In this document: positions 15,780 through 21,804 of the stretch, piece by piece
Layout of the letters: each line of letters opens with the position of its first letter
Position numbering within the stretch: the stretch's first letter is position 1
NCBI GenBank assembly: GCA_023664305.1
Contig: JAMPFT010000020.1
Coordinates: 1-64,000, forward strand
DNA: 64,000 bases
DNA from: a bacterium
GTDB taxonomy: Bacteria > Bacillota > Clostridia > Lachnospirales > Lachnospiraceae
Direction: 5' to 3'
Translations under genes and position numbers: made by a program
Notes under the pieces: model-generated
Databases searched by the model: none
The model's input: the letters and a program-made list of their open reading frames with translations, nothing else
What the model was told of the DNA's origin: nothing

Positions 15780-16982
15780 TTAGGGCTCGGCCAGAATCAC
15801 GGCGCCTTCTTCCAGACCGTCCAGTACCCAGTAATAATTTGCGTTGGAGCCCCCTGCCAGAAAGCCCTTTTTCAGGAAGGAGCCGTCCTGTTTTACAACC
15901 GTAACGTAGGGAATGCCGTTTTCCACGGTAACGGCCTGTGTCGGCACCAGAAGAACATTTTCCATGGTTCCCTGGTCGCCGTGGATTTTGGCGTCCCTGA
16001 TATTGGAGGAAAGCTGTGTCTCCGTGTCAGATAGATCACTTTCGGCCTCGGGCTGCAGCAGGAAATAGATTTTATCCTCCCGGAGATTGCCGTACAGGTC
16101 GCCCTCCGTGCCGGTGACGACGCTTCCGGTCATTTCCAGAGGCTGCCCGCCCCGGACGTTCACCGTCCAGGTGAAATCCATTCCGTAACGGTAGGTCTGG
16201 TATTGATTGTTGGAAGCGGAAAAGATCAGTTCGTCCAGCGGCAGGATACTGCAGATCAGCCTGCCGTTTTCGACGGTATCCCCGGTTCGCGGCAGGGAAG
16301 AGGGGAGAATCACCAGCCCGTCCCTGTCTGCGGTGACGGCGCGGACAGGGCTTTCGGAACAGGCTTCCAGCTGTGAGACTTCCCTTTGCTTGTGGGCAAT
16401 CTGCTTCTCATAGCTGCGGCATGTATTCTGCCATTCCAGAACCCGGCGCTCCAGCTGGATGGTCCGGACTTTATTTTCATAGGGATTCCAGATTAGCTTC
16501 AGCGCGTCCCTTTCCTTTTCGTATTCCTCCTCGAAGCTCCGGGTTTCCTCCGCATACCGCTCGGTCAGCCGCTGCAGCTGCAGCCGCGCCTGCAGAAGAT
16601 CCACAGGATCCGTCCGGATTTCGATCAGAGCGAGGACGTCGCCCTTCGTCACGGTCTCATAATTGGAAACCTCCGTACTCACATAAGTCATGGAGCCGTA
16701 CTCCACATTTGCCCTGACGGGACAGGCGGTATAGTAATCTCTGTTGTAAGTGGATTCCAGGCCGGGAACGGTAAAGATTCCGCGGGTTACGGTGTAAGTA
16801 TCTGCAGCTTTCTCTTCGGGCGGCGTATTCTCCAGGACGTTCAGATCCAGGTAGTCCGTGATGTCCCTTTCCGCGGAAATGTCCGTCCCCGTATCGCTGA
16901 AAACACGGAAACTGCAGGCACCAAGCAGCGGAAGCAGCGCCGCCGCGGTCAGCAGAGAGAGCGCCTTTTTGCTACGGAACAT
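15780..16982 (-). CDS. Efflux adaptor lipoprotein (HlyD/MacA-like), third of three
   Basis: The 400-residue protein starts with a lipoprotein signal (MFRSKKALSLLTAAALLPLLGAC; lipid-attached Cys23) and would sit on the outer face of the membrane. Residues of about 65-125 form the first half of a lipoyl-like domain, followed by a coiled coil (LQRLTERYAEETRSFEEEYEKERD...) and a barrel segment ending in VLLVPTQAVTVENG and LDGLEEGAVILAEP, typical of adaptor C-termini. It overlaps the preceding adaptor by 11 bp, so translation is coupled. The substrate is unknown; together with the permease it suggests export of a peptide or small hydrophobic compound. Confidence 0.85.
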   Translation of the reverse strand: MFRSKKALSLLTAAALLPLLGACSFRVFSDTGTDISAERDITDYLDLNVLENTPPEEKAADTYTVTRGIFTVPGLESTYNRDYYTACPVRANVEYGSMTYVSTEVSNYETVTKGDVLALIEIRTDPVDLLQARLQLQRLTERYAEETRSFEEEYEKERDALKLIWNPYENKVRTIQLERRVLEWQNTCRSYEKQIAHKQREVSQLEACSESPVRAVTADRDGLVILPSSLPRTGDTVENGRLICSILPLDELIFSASNNQYQTYRYGMDFTWTVNVRGGQPLEMTGSVVTGTEGDLYGNLREDKIYFLLQPEAESDLSDTETQLSSNIRDAKIHGDQGTMENVLLVPTQAVTVENGIPYVTVVKQDGSFLKKGFLAGGSNANYYWVLDGLEEGAVILAEP

Positions 16983-18129
16983 AGATCACATCTCCTTCCT
17001 CCAGGCCGGACAGAATCTCCGTATCGATTCCGTTGGAAATTCCCTTCGTCACATAAACCTTTTCCCGGCCGCTTTCCGTCTTACGGTAGACATACCTTCC
17101 GCCGACGTCGGAACGGACGGTGATTTCGGGTATCAGCAGGACATGTTCCTTTGCGGAAGTAACCAGCTTGACCACAGCCATATCCCCGTAGGAGATATCC
17201 CCGTCGGGCTCCGCAATCAGGAAATTCGAGTACATGGTTTCTCCGCTGTTCCGAAGCTGCAGCAGGAGATCCTCATCGTAAGGGTCGTAGGTCAGCTCAT
17301 ACTGCTTTCCGTTCCGGAAGCCGGTTACTGCAGCGCTTTTCAGATATCCCTCGGAAATATATTCGCAGCGGAGGCAGTAAACATCTTTTTCGGCGATGGC
17401 TACATAATCCATGGAATCGGAGGTGTAGTCCGAACCCGTCATGTCGTACAGAGCGATAACGGTTCCGTCGCAGGGAGCGGTGATCGTGATTTGACGGTAG
17501 GTTTTTCTGGCGGCTTTCAGCTGTTCCTCCAGATACGAATACTCCAGCAGATAGGTTTCTTCCACCTGAGAATTAATCAGCTCCAGGCGTTTCACCGACC
17601 GGTCCAGCTCGCCGATCCTGCGGCAGACAGCGGTCCATTCCCCTTCCTGCCACACCTTATCCTCATCCTCCAGCTGAGCGTAATATTCCTCCATTTGGAT
17701 TTTGGAGGCGGCCACGGTTTTTTCGTTGAGGGCAGCCTCATATTCGTATTGGCTGGTGAGATCCTCCAGCTGTTCCTCCAAAGCCTGAACCGCCTCGAGG
17801 TAAGGGGCGGGATTTAAGGTGGCCAGTACCTGGCCCTTTGCGACGGTATCGCCGATGGAAACCTGATATTCCCCGAAGCTTCCCTGGGTCGCAAAGCCTA
17901 ACTGCCGGACGCGGGGGGCAACCCAGGCCTCATAAAGATTGCAGACCTCGATGGCACCGTAGGAGACTTCTGTCGTCTGTTCCCGGTTTGAGGTGTCCCA
18001 GTCCCCGTTCAGGACGGGCTGCGGCGCAGGCTCCGGCGTCTGTCCGCCGCAGCCTGTCAGGGTGAGGCACAGACAAAGAGCGGCGCACAACCGCAATCCT
18101 GTACGCGATTTCAAAAAATCAGTCCTCAT
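16972..18129 (-). CDS. Efflux adaptor lipoprotein (HlyD/MacA-like), second of three
   Basis: The 385-residue protein has a signal peptide ending in LTGC (lipobox), a split lipoyl domain (VSIGDTVAKGQVLATLNPAPY and ITITAPCDGTVIALYDMTGSD), a central coiled coil and a C-terminal VLLIPEITVRSDVGGRYVY...GISNGIDTEILSGLEEGDVIYVP block. These are the landmarks of MacA-type periplasmic adaptors. I chose ATG 18129 with GGCAGG eight bases upstream over GTG 18138. It overlaps both neighbours by 11 bp. It differs clearly from the other two adaptors, so the three are not recent copies. Confidence 0.87.
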   Translation of the reverse strand: MRTDFLKSRTGLRLCAALCLCLTLTGCGGQTPEPAPQPVLNGDWDTSNREQTTEVSYGAIEVCNLYEAWVAPRVRQLGFATQGSFGEYQVSIGDTVAKGQVLATLNPAPYLEAVQALEEQLEDLTSQYEYEAALNEKTVAASKIQMEEYYAQLEDEDKVWQEGEWTAVCRRIGELDRSVKRLELINSQVEETYLLEYSYLEEQLKAARKTYRQITITAPCDGTVIALYDMTGSDYTSDSMDYVAIAEKDVYCLRCEYISEGYLKSAAVTGFRNGKQYELTYDPYDEDLLLQLRNSGETMYSNFLIAEPDGDISYGDMAVVKLVTSAKEHVLLIPEITVRSDVGGRYVYRKTESGREKVYVTKGISNGIDTEILSGLEEGDVIYVP

Positions 18130-19228
18130 CTTCGTCACCTGCCTTTTGGCTGAGAATCACCTGATCGTGTTCCTGTAAGCCGCTTAAAATTTCGGCCTTA
18201 TCTCTTCCCGAAAGACCTACGGTTACTTCCCGGATTTGACGGATGCCGTCCTCCAGAACGTATACGAAGTAGCCTTCTTCCGTGCTGTGGAGAGCCTGCA
18301 GGGGAACGGAAAGCACGTTTTTCCGTTCGCCCAGAGAGACGGTCATCCTTCCCACCGTGGCCAGCTCGGGAAAGACGGATTCGCTTACCAGCGCAAACTG
18401 CAGGCATCCCGTTTCGTCCCAGAGCTCCATATTCACGGGGACTACTTCGTAAAATTCCGAGCCGCCCTGTTTGACATATTCCACCTGATAAGTCTCGCCC
18501 TCCAGAAGATAATCCCGATAGCGGAAATCTGTCGATTCAAAGTAGCAGGTGGAGATGTCGCAGACTGTGACGACGGTTTCTTTTGTGTTGCTGTAGCTCG
18601 GTCCGGTCAGTCTGAGCGCATAGGTTACTTCGCCGGTGACAGGCGCGTAGATGCGGCCTTTTTCCAGCTGCTCCCTTGCCTGGGCAAGACGGGCGGTATC
18701 CAGGGCTACCGCGTCCTCCAAATCCTGAATCCTGTTTTTGTATTGAGAGGAGACGGATTCCCGCTGCTCCTGCAGAGCTTTTTTGTCGGCCGCCGTCATA
18801 TGAGTATAATAATAAAGCGTCTCGGCGCTTTCCAGATCAAAGTCCCGAAGGGCGACGGTCTGATCAAGTCTCAGCTGATCCGCCTGCAGGGTGTGCTCCA
18901 GCGCCGATACATAAGTTTCCGCGTCCCGGTTATCCAGAGAGGCCAGAAGCTGTCCCTTTTGTACAATTTCGCCTTTTTTTACATTGACGGAATCGATCCT
19001 CTGTCCGTCCAGGCTGAAGGTGAGACTGTAGGAAGCCGCCTGACGGTAGGTACAGAGTATGGTGCCGGTGACGGAAATGTCGTCGTAAACCACCTCTGCC
19101 ATGGTATAGGAAATCCCCTCCTCCCGGTTTTTCAACGGGGGGATATTATTTTTTTCCTGTTCCGCCGCGCATCCCCCAAGGAGAGCCAAACAGCATAGAA
19201 AGAGAGACAATACCTTTCTTTTTTTCAC
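18119..19228 (-). CDS. Efflux adaptor lipoprotein (HlyD/MacA-like), first of three
   Basis: The 369-residue protein opens the operon. It has a lipoprotein signal (MKKRKVLSLFLCCLALLGGC, Cys20), a lipoyl-type hairpin (VNVKKGEIVQKGQLLASLDNRD then RIYAPVTGEVTYALRLTGPSYS), a helical hairpin between them, and the adaptor C-terminus VLSVPLQALHSTEEGYFVYV...VGLSGRDKAEILSGLQEHDQVILS. The C-terminal acidic tail (DEDED) overlaps the start of the second adaptor. A possible promoter lies 55-80 bp upstream. In homologous operons the ATPase gene often follows the adaptor; here another adaptor does. Confidence 0.87.
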   Translation of the reverse strand: MKKRKVLSLFLCCLALLGGCAAEQEKNNIPPLKNREEGISYTMAEVVYDDISVTGTILCTYRQAASYSLTFSLDGQRIDSVNVKKGEIVQKGQLLASLDNRDAETYVSALEHTLQADQLRLDQTVALRDFDLESAETLYYYTHMTAADKKALQEQRESVSSQYKNRIQDLEDAVALDTARLAQAREQLEKGRIYAPVTGEVTYALRLTGPSYSNTKETVVTVCDISTCYFESTDFRYRDYLLEGETYQVEYVKQGGSEFYEVVPVNMELWDETGCLQFALVSESVFPELATVGRMTVSLGERKNVLSVPLQALHSTEEGYFVYVLEDGIRQIREVTVGLSGRDKAEILSGLQEHDQVILSQKAGDEDED

Positions 19229-19280
19229 GGATAACGCCTCCAGACTGCAAGTATGAAAACCAAAGATCGGTTCTTTTTTT

Positions 19281-19309
19281 ATTGTAAAACAAGTTGGTGA
19301 AAATGAAAA
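19281..19309 (-). promoter_or_regulatory. Probable promoter of the exporter operon
   Basis: Read on the minus strand, TTTTCA (19309-19304) and TACAAT (19286-19281) are 17 bp apart, placing the start about 45 bp before the first adaptor gene. The -35 is a weak match. Confidence 0.45.
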
Positions 19310-19352
19310 GAGTTTTTAGAAAAACGTTTTTGTAAATTTTATATTTTCCGAA

Positions 19353-19381
19353 ATGACAGACAGGGAGAAAGATGATATAAT
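19353..19381 (+). promoter_or_regulatory. Promoter reading into the structured element
   Basis: ATGACA (19353-19358, one mismatch to consensus), 17 bp, then TATAAT (19376-19381) with an extended TG. Start would be near 19388, immediately before the first arm of the folded element at 19391. Confidence 0.65.
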
Positions 19382-19550
19382 GTCCGTAAAGGGCAGAGTC
19401 AAGTGCCCGAAGAAACAGCTGCCGTGCTCGCACGAGCAGATGATTCTTCGGGGATTTGACGAGCGAGAGCGACAAAGGATGCAAAGCATCCTTGGAAAAA
19501 CCGCAGGTTTTTCGGGGCTCTGCCCGGGACTTGCAGCTTCATGATATAAT
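19372..19550 (+). repeat. 10-bp direct repeat carrying the -10 box at both ends of a folded element
   Basis: ATGATATAAT occurs at 19372-19381 and again at 19541-19550. Only the first copy has a -35 at proper distance. The pair brackets about 159 bp of hairpin-rich sequence, as a target-site duplication would, or as a duplicated promoter would. Confidence 0.7.
19391..19525 (+). ncRNA. Candidate multibranched structured RNA
   Basis: All stems are perfect: P1 GGGCAGAG (19391-19398) with CTCTGCCC (19518-19525) closes the whole; P2 CCCGAAGAA (19406-19414) with TTCTTCGGG (19444-19452) encloses TGCTC-GCAC-GAGCA; P3 AAGGATGC-AAA-GCATCCTT (19475-19493); P4 GAAAAACC-GCA-GGTTTTTC (19495-19513). No coding function is evident. 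It could be an independent RNA, a leader of the 19571 gene, or a MITE-like insertion. No T-run terminator follows. Confidence 0.6.
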
Positions 19551-19570
19551 ATCGGCAGAGAGGTATAAAA

Positions 19571-20338
19571 ATGTTTAAAATTCTGATTTGTTTTCTGGCA
19601 GGAATCGGCGCGGGTCTGGGAACCGGATTTGCGGGAATGAGCGCGGCGGCAGTCATAAGCCCGATGCTGATTACGTTTCTTGATCTGCCGGCATATGAGG
19701 CGGTAGGAATCGCGCTTGCAAGCGATGTGCTGGCAAGCGCGGTCAGTGCGTATACCTACGGTAAAAATAAGAATCTGGACGTCCGCAACGGGCTGGTAAT
19801 GATGGTTACGGTGCTATTGTTCACGATGGTCGGCAGCTGGACGGCAAAGCTTGTGCCCAATACGACAATGGGAAGTTTTTCCGTCTTTATGACGTTGCTG
19901 CTGGGCATCAAGTTTATTGTGAAGCCGGTTATGACGACAAAGGAGACTATGGCGTCGGTTGACGCAAAAAAGCGAATCCTCCAGTCTGTCGCCGGCGGCA
20001 CGGCAGTCGGCTTTATCTGCGGATTTGTCGGAGCAGGCGGCGGGATGATGATGCTTTTGCTTCTGACCGGCGTTCTGGGCTATGAGCTGAAAACCGCGGT
20101 CGGAACCAGCGTGTTTATTATGACCTTTACCGCGCTGACGGGAGCCGTCAGCCATTTTGCCATCGGCGGTATGCCGGACCTGATGTGCCTGGCGCTCTGC
20201 GTCGCGTTTACCCTGCTCTGGGCGCGGATTGCGGCTGTGTTTGCAAACAAGGCGAGCGCGGTCGTGCTGAACCGGGCCACCGGCGTCGTGCTGGCGGTTT
20301 TAGGCGCGGCAATCCTTGTTGTCAATACGCTTAAATAA
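19571..20338 (+). CDS. TauE/SafE-family membrane permease
   Basis: The 255-residue integral membrane protein has about seven or eight hydrophobic helices arranged as two similar halves, with glycine-rich helix starts (AGIGAGLGTGFAGMSAAAV near residue 9 and ICGFVGAGGGMMMLLLL near 150), which is the TauE/SafE pattern. Members export sulfite, sulfoacetate or other small organic anions; the substrate here cannot be read from sequence. ATG 19571 follows GAGAGG. The gene is convergent with the DHH gene, only 10 bp apart, and lies downstream of the folded element and the second copy of its -10 box. Confidence 0.85.
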   Translation: MFKILICFLAGIGAGLGTGFAGMSAAAVISPMLITFLDLPAYEAVGIALASDVLASAVSAYTYGKNKNLDVRNGLVMMVTVLLFTMVGSWTAKLVPNTTMGSFSVFMTLLLGIKFIVKPVMTTKETMASVDAKKRILQSVAGGTAVGFICGFVGAGGGMMMLLLLTGVLGYELKTAVGTSVFIMTFTALTGAVSHFAIGGMPDLMCLALCVAFTLLWARIAAVFANKASAVVLNRATGVVLAVLGAAILVVNTLK

Positions 20339-20348
20339 CAGGAAAGCG

Positions 20349-21329
20349 TTATTTCTTTCCCAGAAAGTCCAAAATCAGATTTCGGATGGAATCCTTCGGG
20401 TACGCCCCGAGCTCCGGCAGACGGTCCCTGCCGATAAAGCCGCCGCCCATTGAGGCATGTCCGCCTCCGTTGCCGATATCCTTTAACGCCCCGTGGAGCA
20501 GATCGCCGGCATGAACTTCAGGGGTCTCCGAACGGACGGACAGCTTCACGCCATCGTTTCGGAAAGAAAATACAATCGCTACCTCCACCTCGACCAGAGA
20601 CAGGATAAAATCCGACAGGATTGCGATCATCGCATCCGGACACGGAAAAGGAATGCAGGAAAATCCGATTTTGTCGTACAGCTCAATATTCTCGATTACC
20701 GCGCCGTATGCCTTCAGATCGGAAAATTCCATATTGTTTCTTTCCAGGTCAGACAGCTTCTCCTGGTCGCAGAAGGGAAACAGAAATCCGAACATCCTGA
20801 TGTCGAACTCCGTCACACCTCTTGTAAACTGGAGGGTATCCATTTTGATCCCGTAGAGCAGGGCCGTCGCCACGTCTCTGTCCGGTTCGTTTCCCGACAG
20901 AGCGTAATATTCCGCGATCAGGGTGGCGCATGCTCCGGTAATGCGTATATCCTGATAACGGTATTCTATCGGGACAAATGTAGGGTGGTGATCGATGCAG
21001 GCGATTTCATCTCCGACAAAATCAGTTACGTTTCCGCCGTGCTTTTGCGTGTCTACGCAGATAATCCGATCCGTCTCCTGCATGTCCGCGGTGAGGCTTT
21101 CATAAGGCACAAGCCGGATCTGAAACGTGTCCAGCATCTTGGAGGCGCTCAGCTTGTCAATCCTTCCGTCATAGCAGAGTACGGATGTGACGCCGTATTT
21201 TTCCAGCAGCTTCTGAAGTCCGTAGGCAGAAGCGATGGCGTCCGGATCCGGGAAATTGTGTGTCTGGATATAAACGGTGTGCCCCTGGCATAATGCGACC
21301 AGATCTTCCAATTTGCTCATAGTGCTCAT
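20349..21329 (-). CDS. DHH/DHHA1-family phosphoesterase (NrnA-like)
   Basis: The 326-residue cytosolic protein has the DHH catalytic motifs: His24 with Asp28/Asp30 (HNFPDPDAIAS), Asp92-93 region (CVDTQ) and Asp113-His114-His115 (CIDHHP), plus the C-terminal DHHA1 motif GNGGGHASMGGG. Such enzymes degrade short oligoribonucleotides, pAp or cyclic-dinucleotide products. No GGDEF or membrane segment is attached, so it is not GdpP. ATG 21329 has GAGGGGG ten bases upstream; ATG 21320 is the alternative. A good promoter lies 125 bp upstream and the leader contains a 10-bp hairpin. Confidence 0.88.
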   Translation of the reverse strand: MSTMSKLEDLVALCQGHTVYIQTHNFPDPDAIASAYGLQKLLEKYGVTSVLCYDGRIDKLSASKMLDTFQIRLVPYESLTADMQETDRIICVDTQKHGGNVTDFVGDEIACIDHHPTFVPIEYRYQDIRITGACATLIAEYYALSGNEPDRDVATALLYGIKMDTLQFTRGVTEFDIRMFGFLFPFCDQEKLSDLERNNMEFSDLKAYGAVIENIELYDKIGFSCIPFPCPDAMIAILSDFILSLVEVEVAIVFSFRNDGVKLSVRSETPEVHAGDLLHGALKDIGNGGGHASMGGGFIGRDRLPELGAYPKDSIRNLILDFLGKK

Positions 21330-21385
21330 AATTTGATATCCCCCTCGTTCTTTTTTTATTCTATAGGCAATTTCGCCGTAACCGG

Positions 21386-21408
21386 AGAAGAATGCGAAGC
21401 ATTCTTCT
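21386..21408 (-). other. Perfect 10-bp hairpin in the DHH gene leader
   Basis: AGAAGAATGC and GCATTCTTCT flank a three-base loop. It falls between the DHH promoter and start codon, with no T-run after it on the minus strand. It may be a repeated intergenic hairpin or an mRNA stability element. Confidence 0.6.
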
Positions 21409-21452
21409 AAGTGCCGCATAAGGGCGCTTTGTGCCGCTTGTAGTACTTTCTT

Positions 21453-21481
21453 ATTGTAGCATAATTTTCTCTTCCGGACAA
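21453..21481 (-). promoter_or_regulatory. Promoter of the DHH phosphoesterase gene
   Basis: On the minus strand TTGTCC (21481-21476) and TACAAT (21458-21453) are 17 bp apart. Confidence 0.7.
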
Positions 21482-21543
21482 TCGTTATTGTCATGATCCG
21501 GCATATCGGAACCGTACATACATCCTGAGAGAATTGTCCGTTG

Positions 21544-21729
21544 GATTGCGGTGCGTCCTGCAAGGCATCTGCTTCAGCCGGGAACAGGTTTTTTGCGGAC
21601 CGTAAAGGTACATCGGCGCCTGGCGAGGTACTCTCGAACTTAGCGTCCGTTATGTGCCGACCCGAGTGTAAACGTGTCCGCAGAAAACCTGTTTCCGGCG
21701 GCCAATGCCGTACAGCGGACGCTTGAATC
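21544..21729 (+). ncRNA. Candidate long-hairpin structured RNA, 6S-like in shape
   Basis: A 24-bp helix pairs 21577-21600 with 21676-21699; its only two non-Watson-Crick positions are G-U pairs on the plus strand but A-C mismatches on the minus strand. Below it, an 8x5 internal loop leads to a lower helix (GCGTCC 21553-21558 with GGACGC 21717-21722, plus an imperfect GGCAT/ATGCC segment). GATT/AATC extends it to about 186 bases. Inside is CGAG-GTACT-CTCG. The size and single-hairpin shape recall 6S RNA, but I cannot confirm the family. No convincing dedicated promoter or terminator is visible. Confidence 0.55.
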
Positions 21730-21741
21730 TGCTATCCCTTA

Positions 21742-21770
21742 TTGAAAAGACGCGGTTTGTGTGGTACACT
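21742..21770 (+). promoter_or_regulatory. Promoter of the KAP-like gene
   Basis: TTGAAA (21742-21747), 17 bp, TACACT (21765-21770) with an extended TG. The start would be about 28 bp before ATG 21805. Confidence 0.7.
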
Positions 21771-21804
21771 GTAGGTAGCCTGAAAGAGAGGGGTTTATAC
21801 TGAT

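Noticed and set aside
16858-17817. Long plus-strand frame opposite the adaptor genes
   Set aside because: It lies wholly opposite two well-supported adaptor genes and has no domain.
12781-19228. Frameshifted single adaptor split into three
   Set aside because: Each of the three has its own lipoprotein signal, full lipoyl halves and C-terminus, so they are three genes.
19391-19525. T-box or other known riboswitch
   Set aside because: No antiterminator-type conserved sequence or following terminator was seen; listed only as a candidate structured RNA.
21577-21699. Inverted repeats read as an invertible promoter switch
   Set aside because: Possible, but no recombinase is in the window, the pairing extends beyond the repeats into a lower stem, and G-U pairs fit RNA better. 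Kept only as the refuting alternative.
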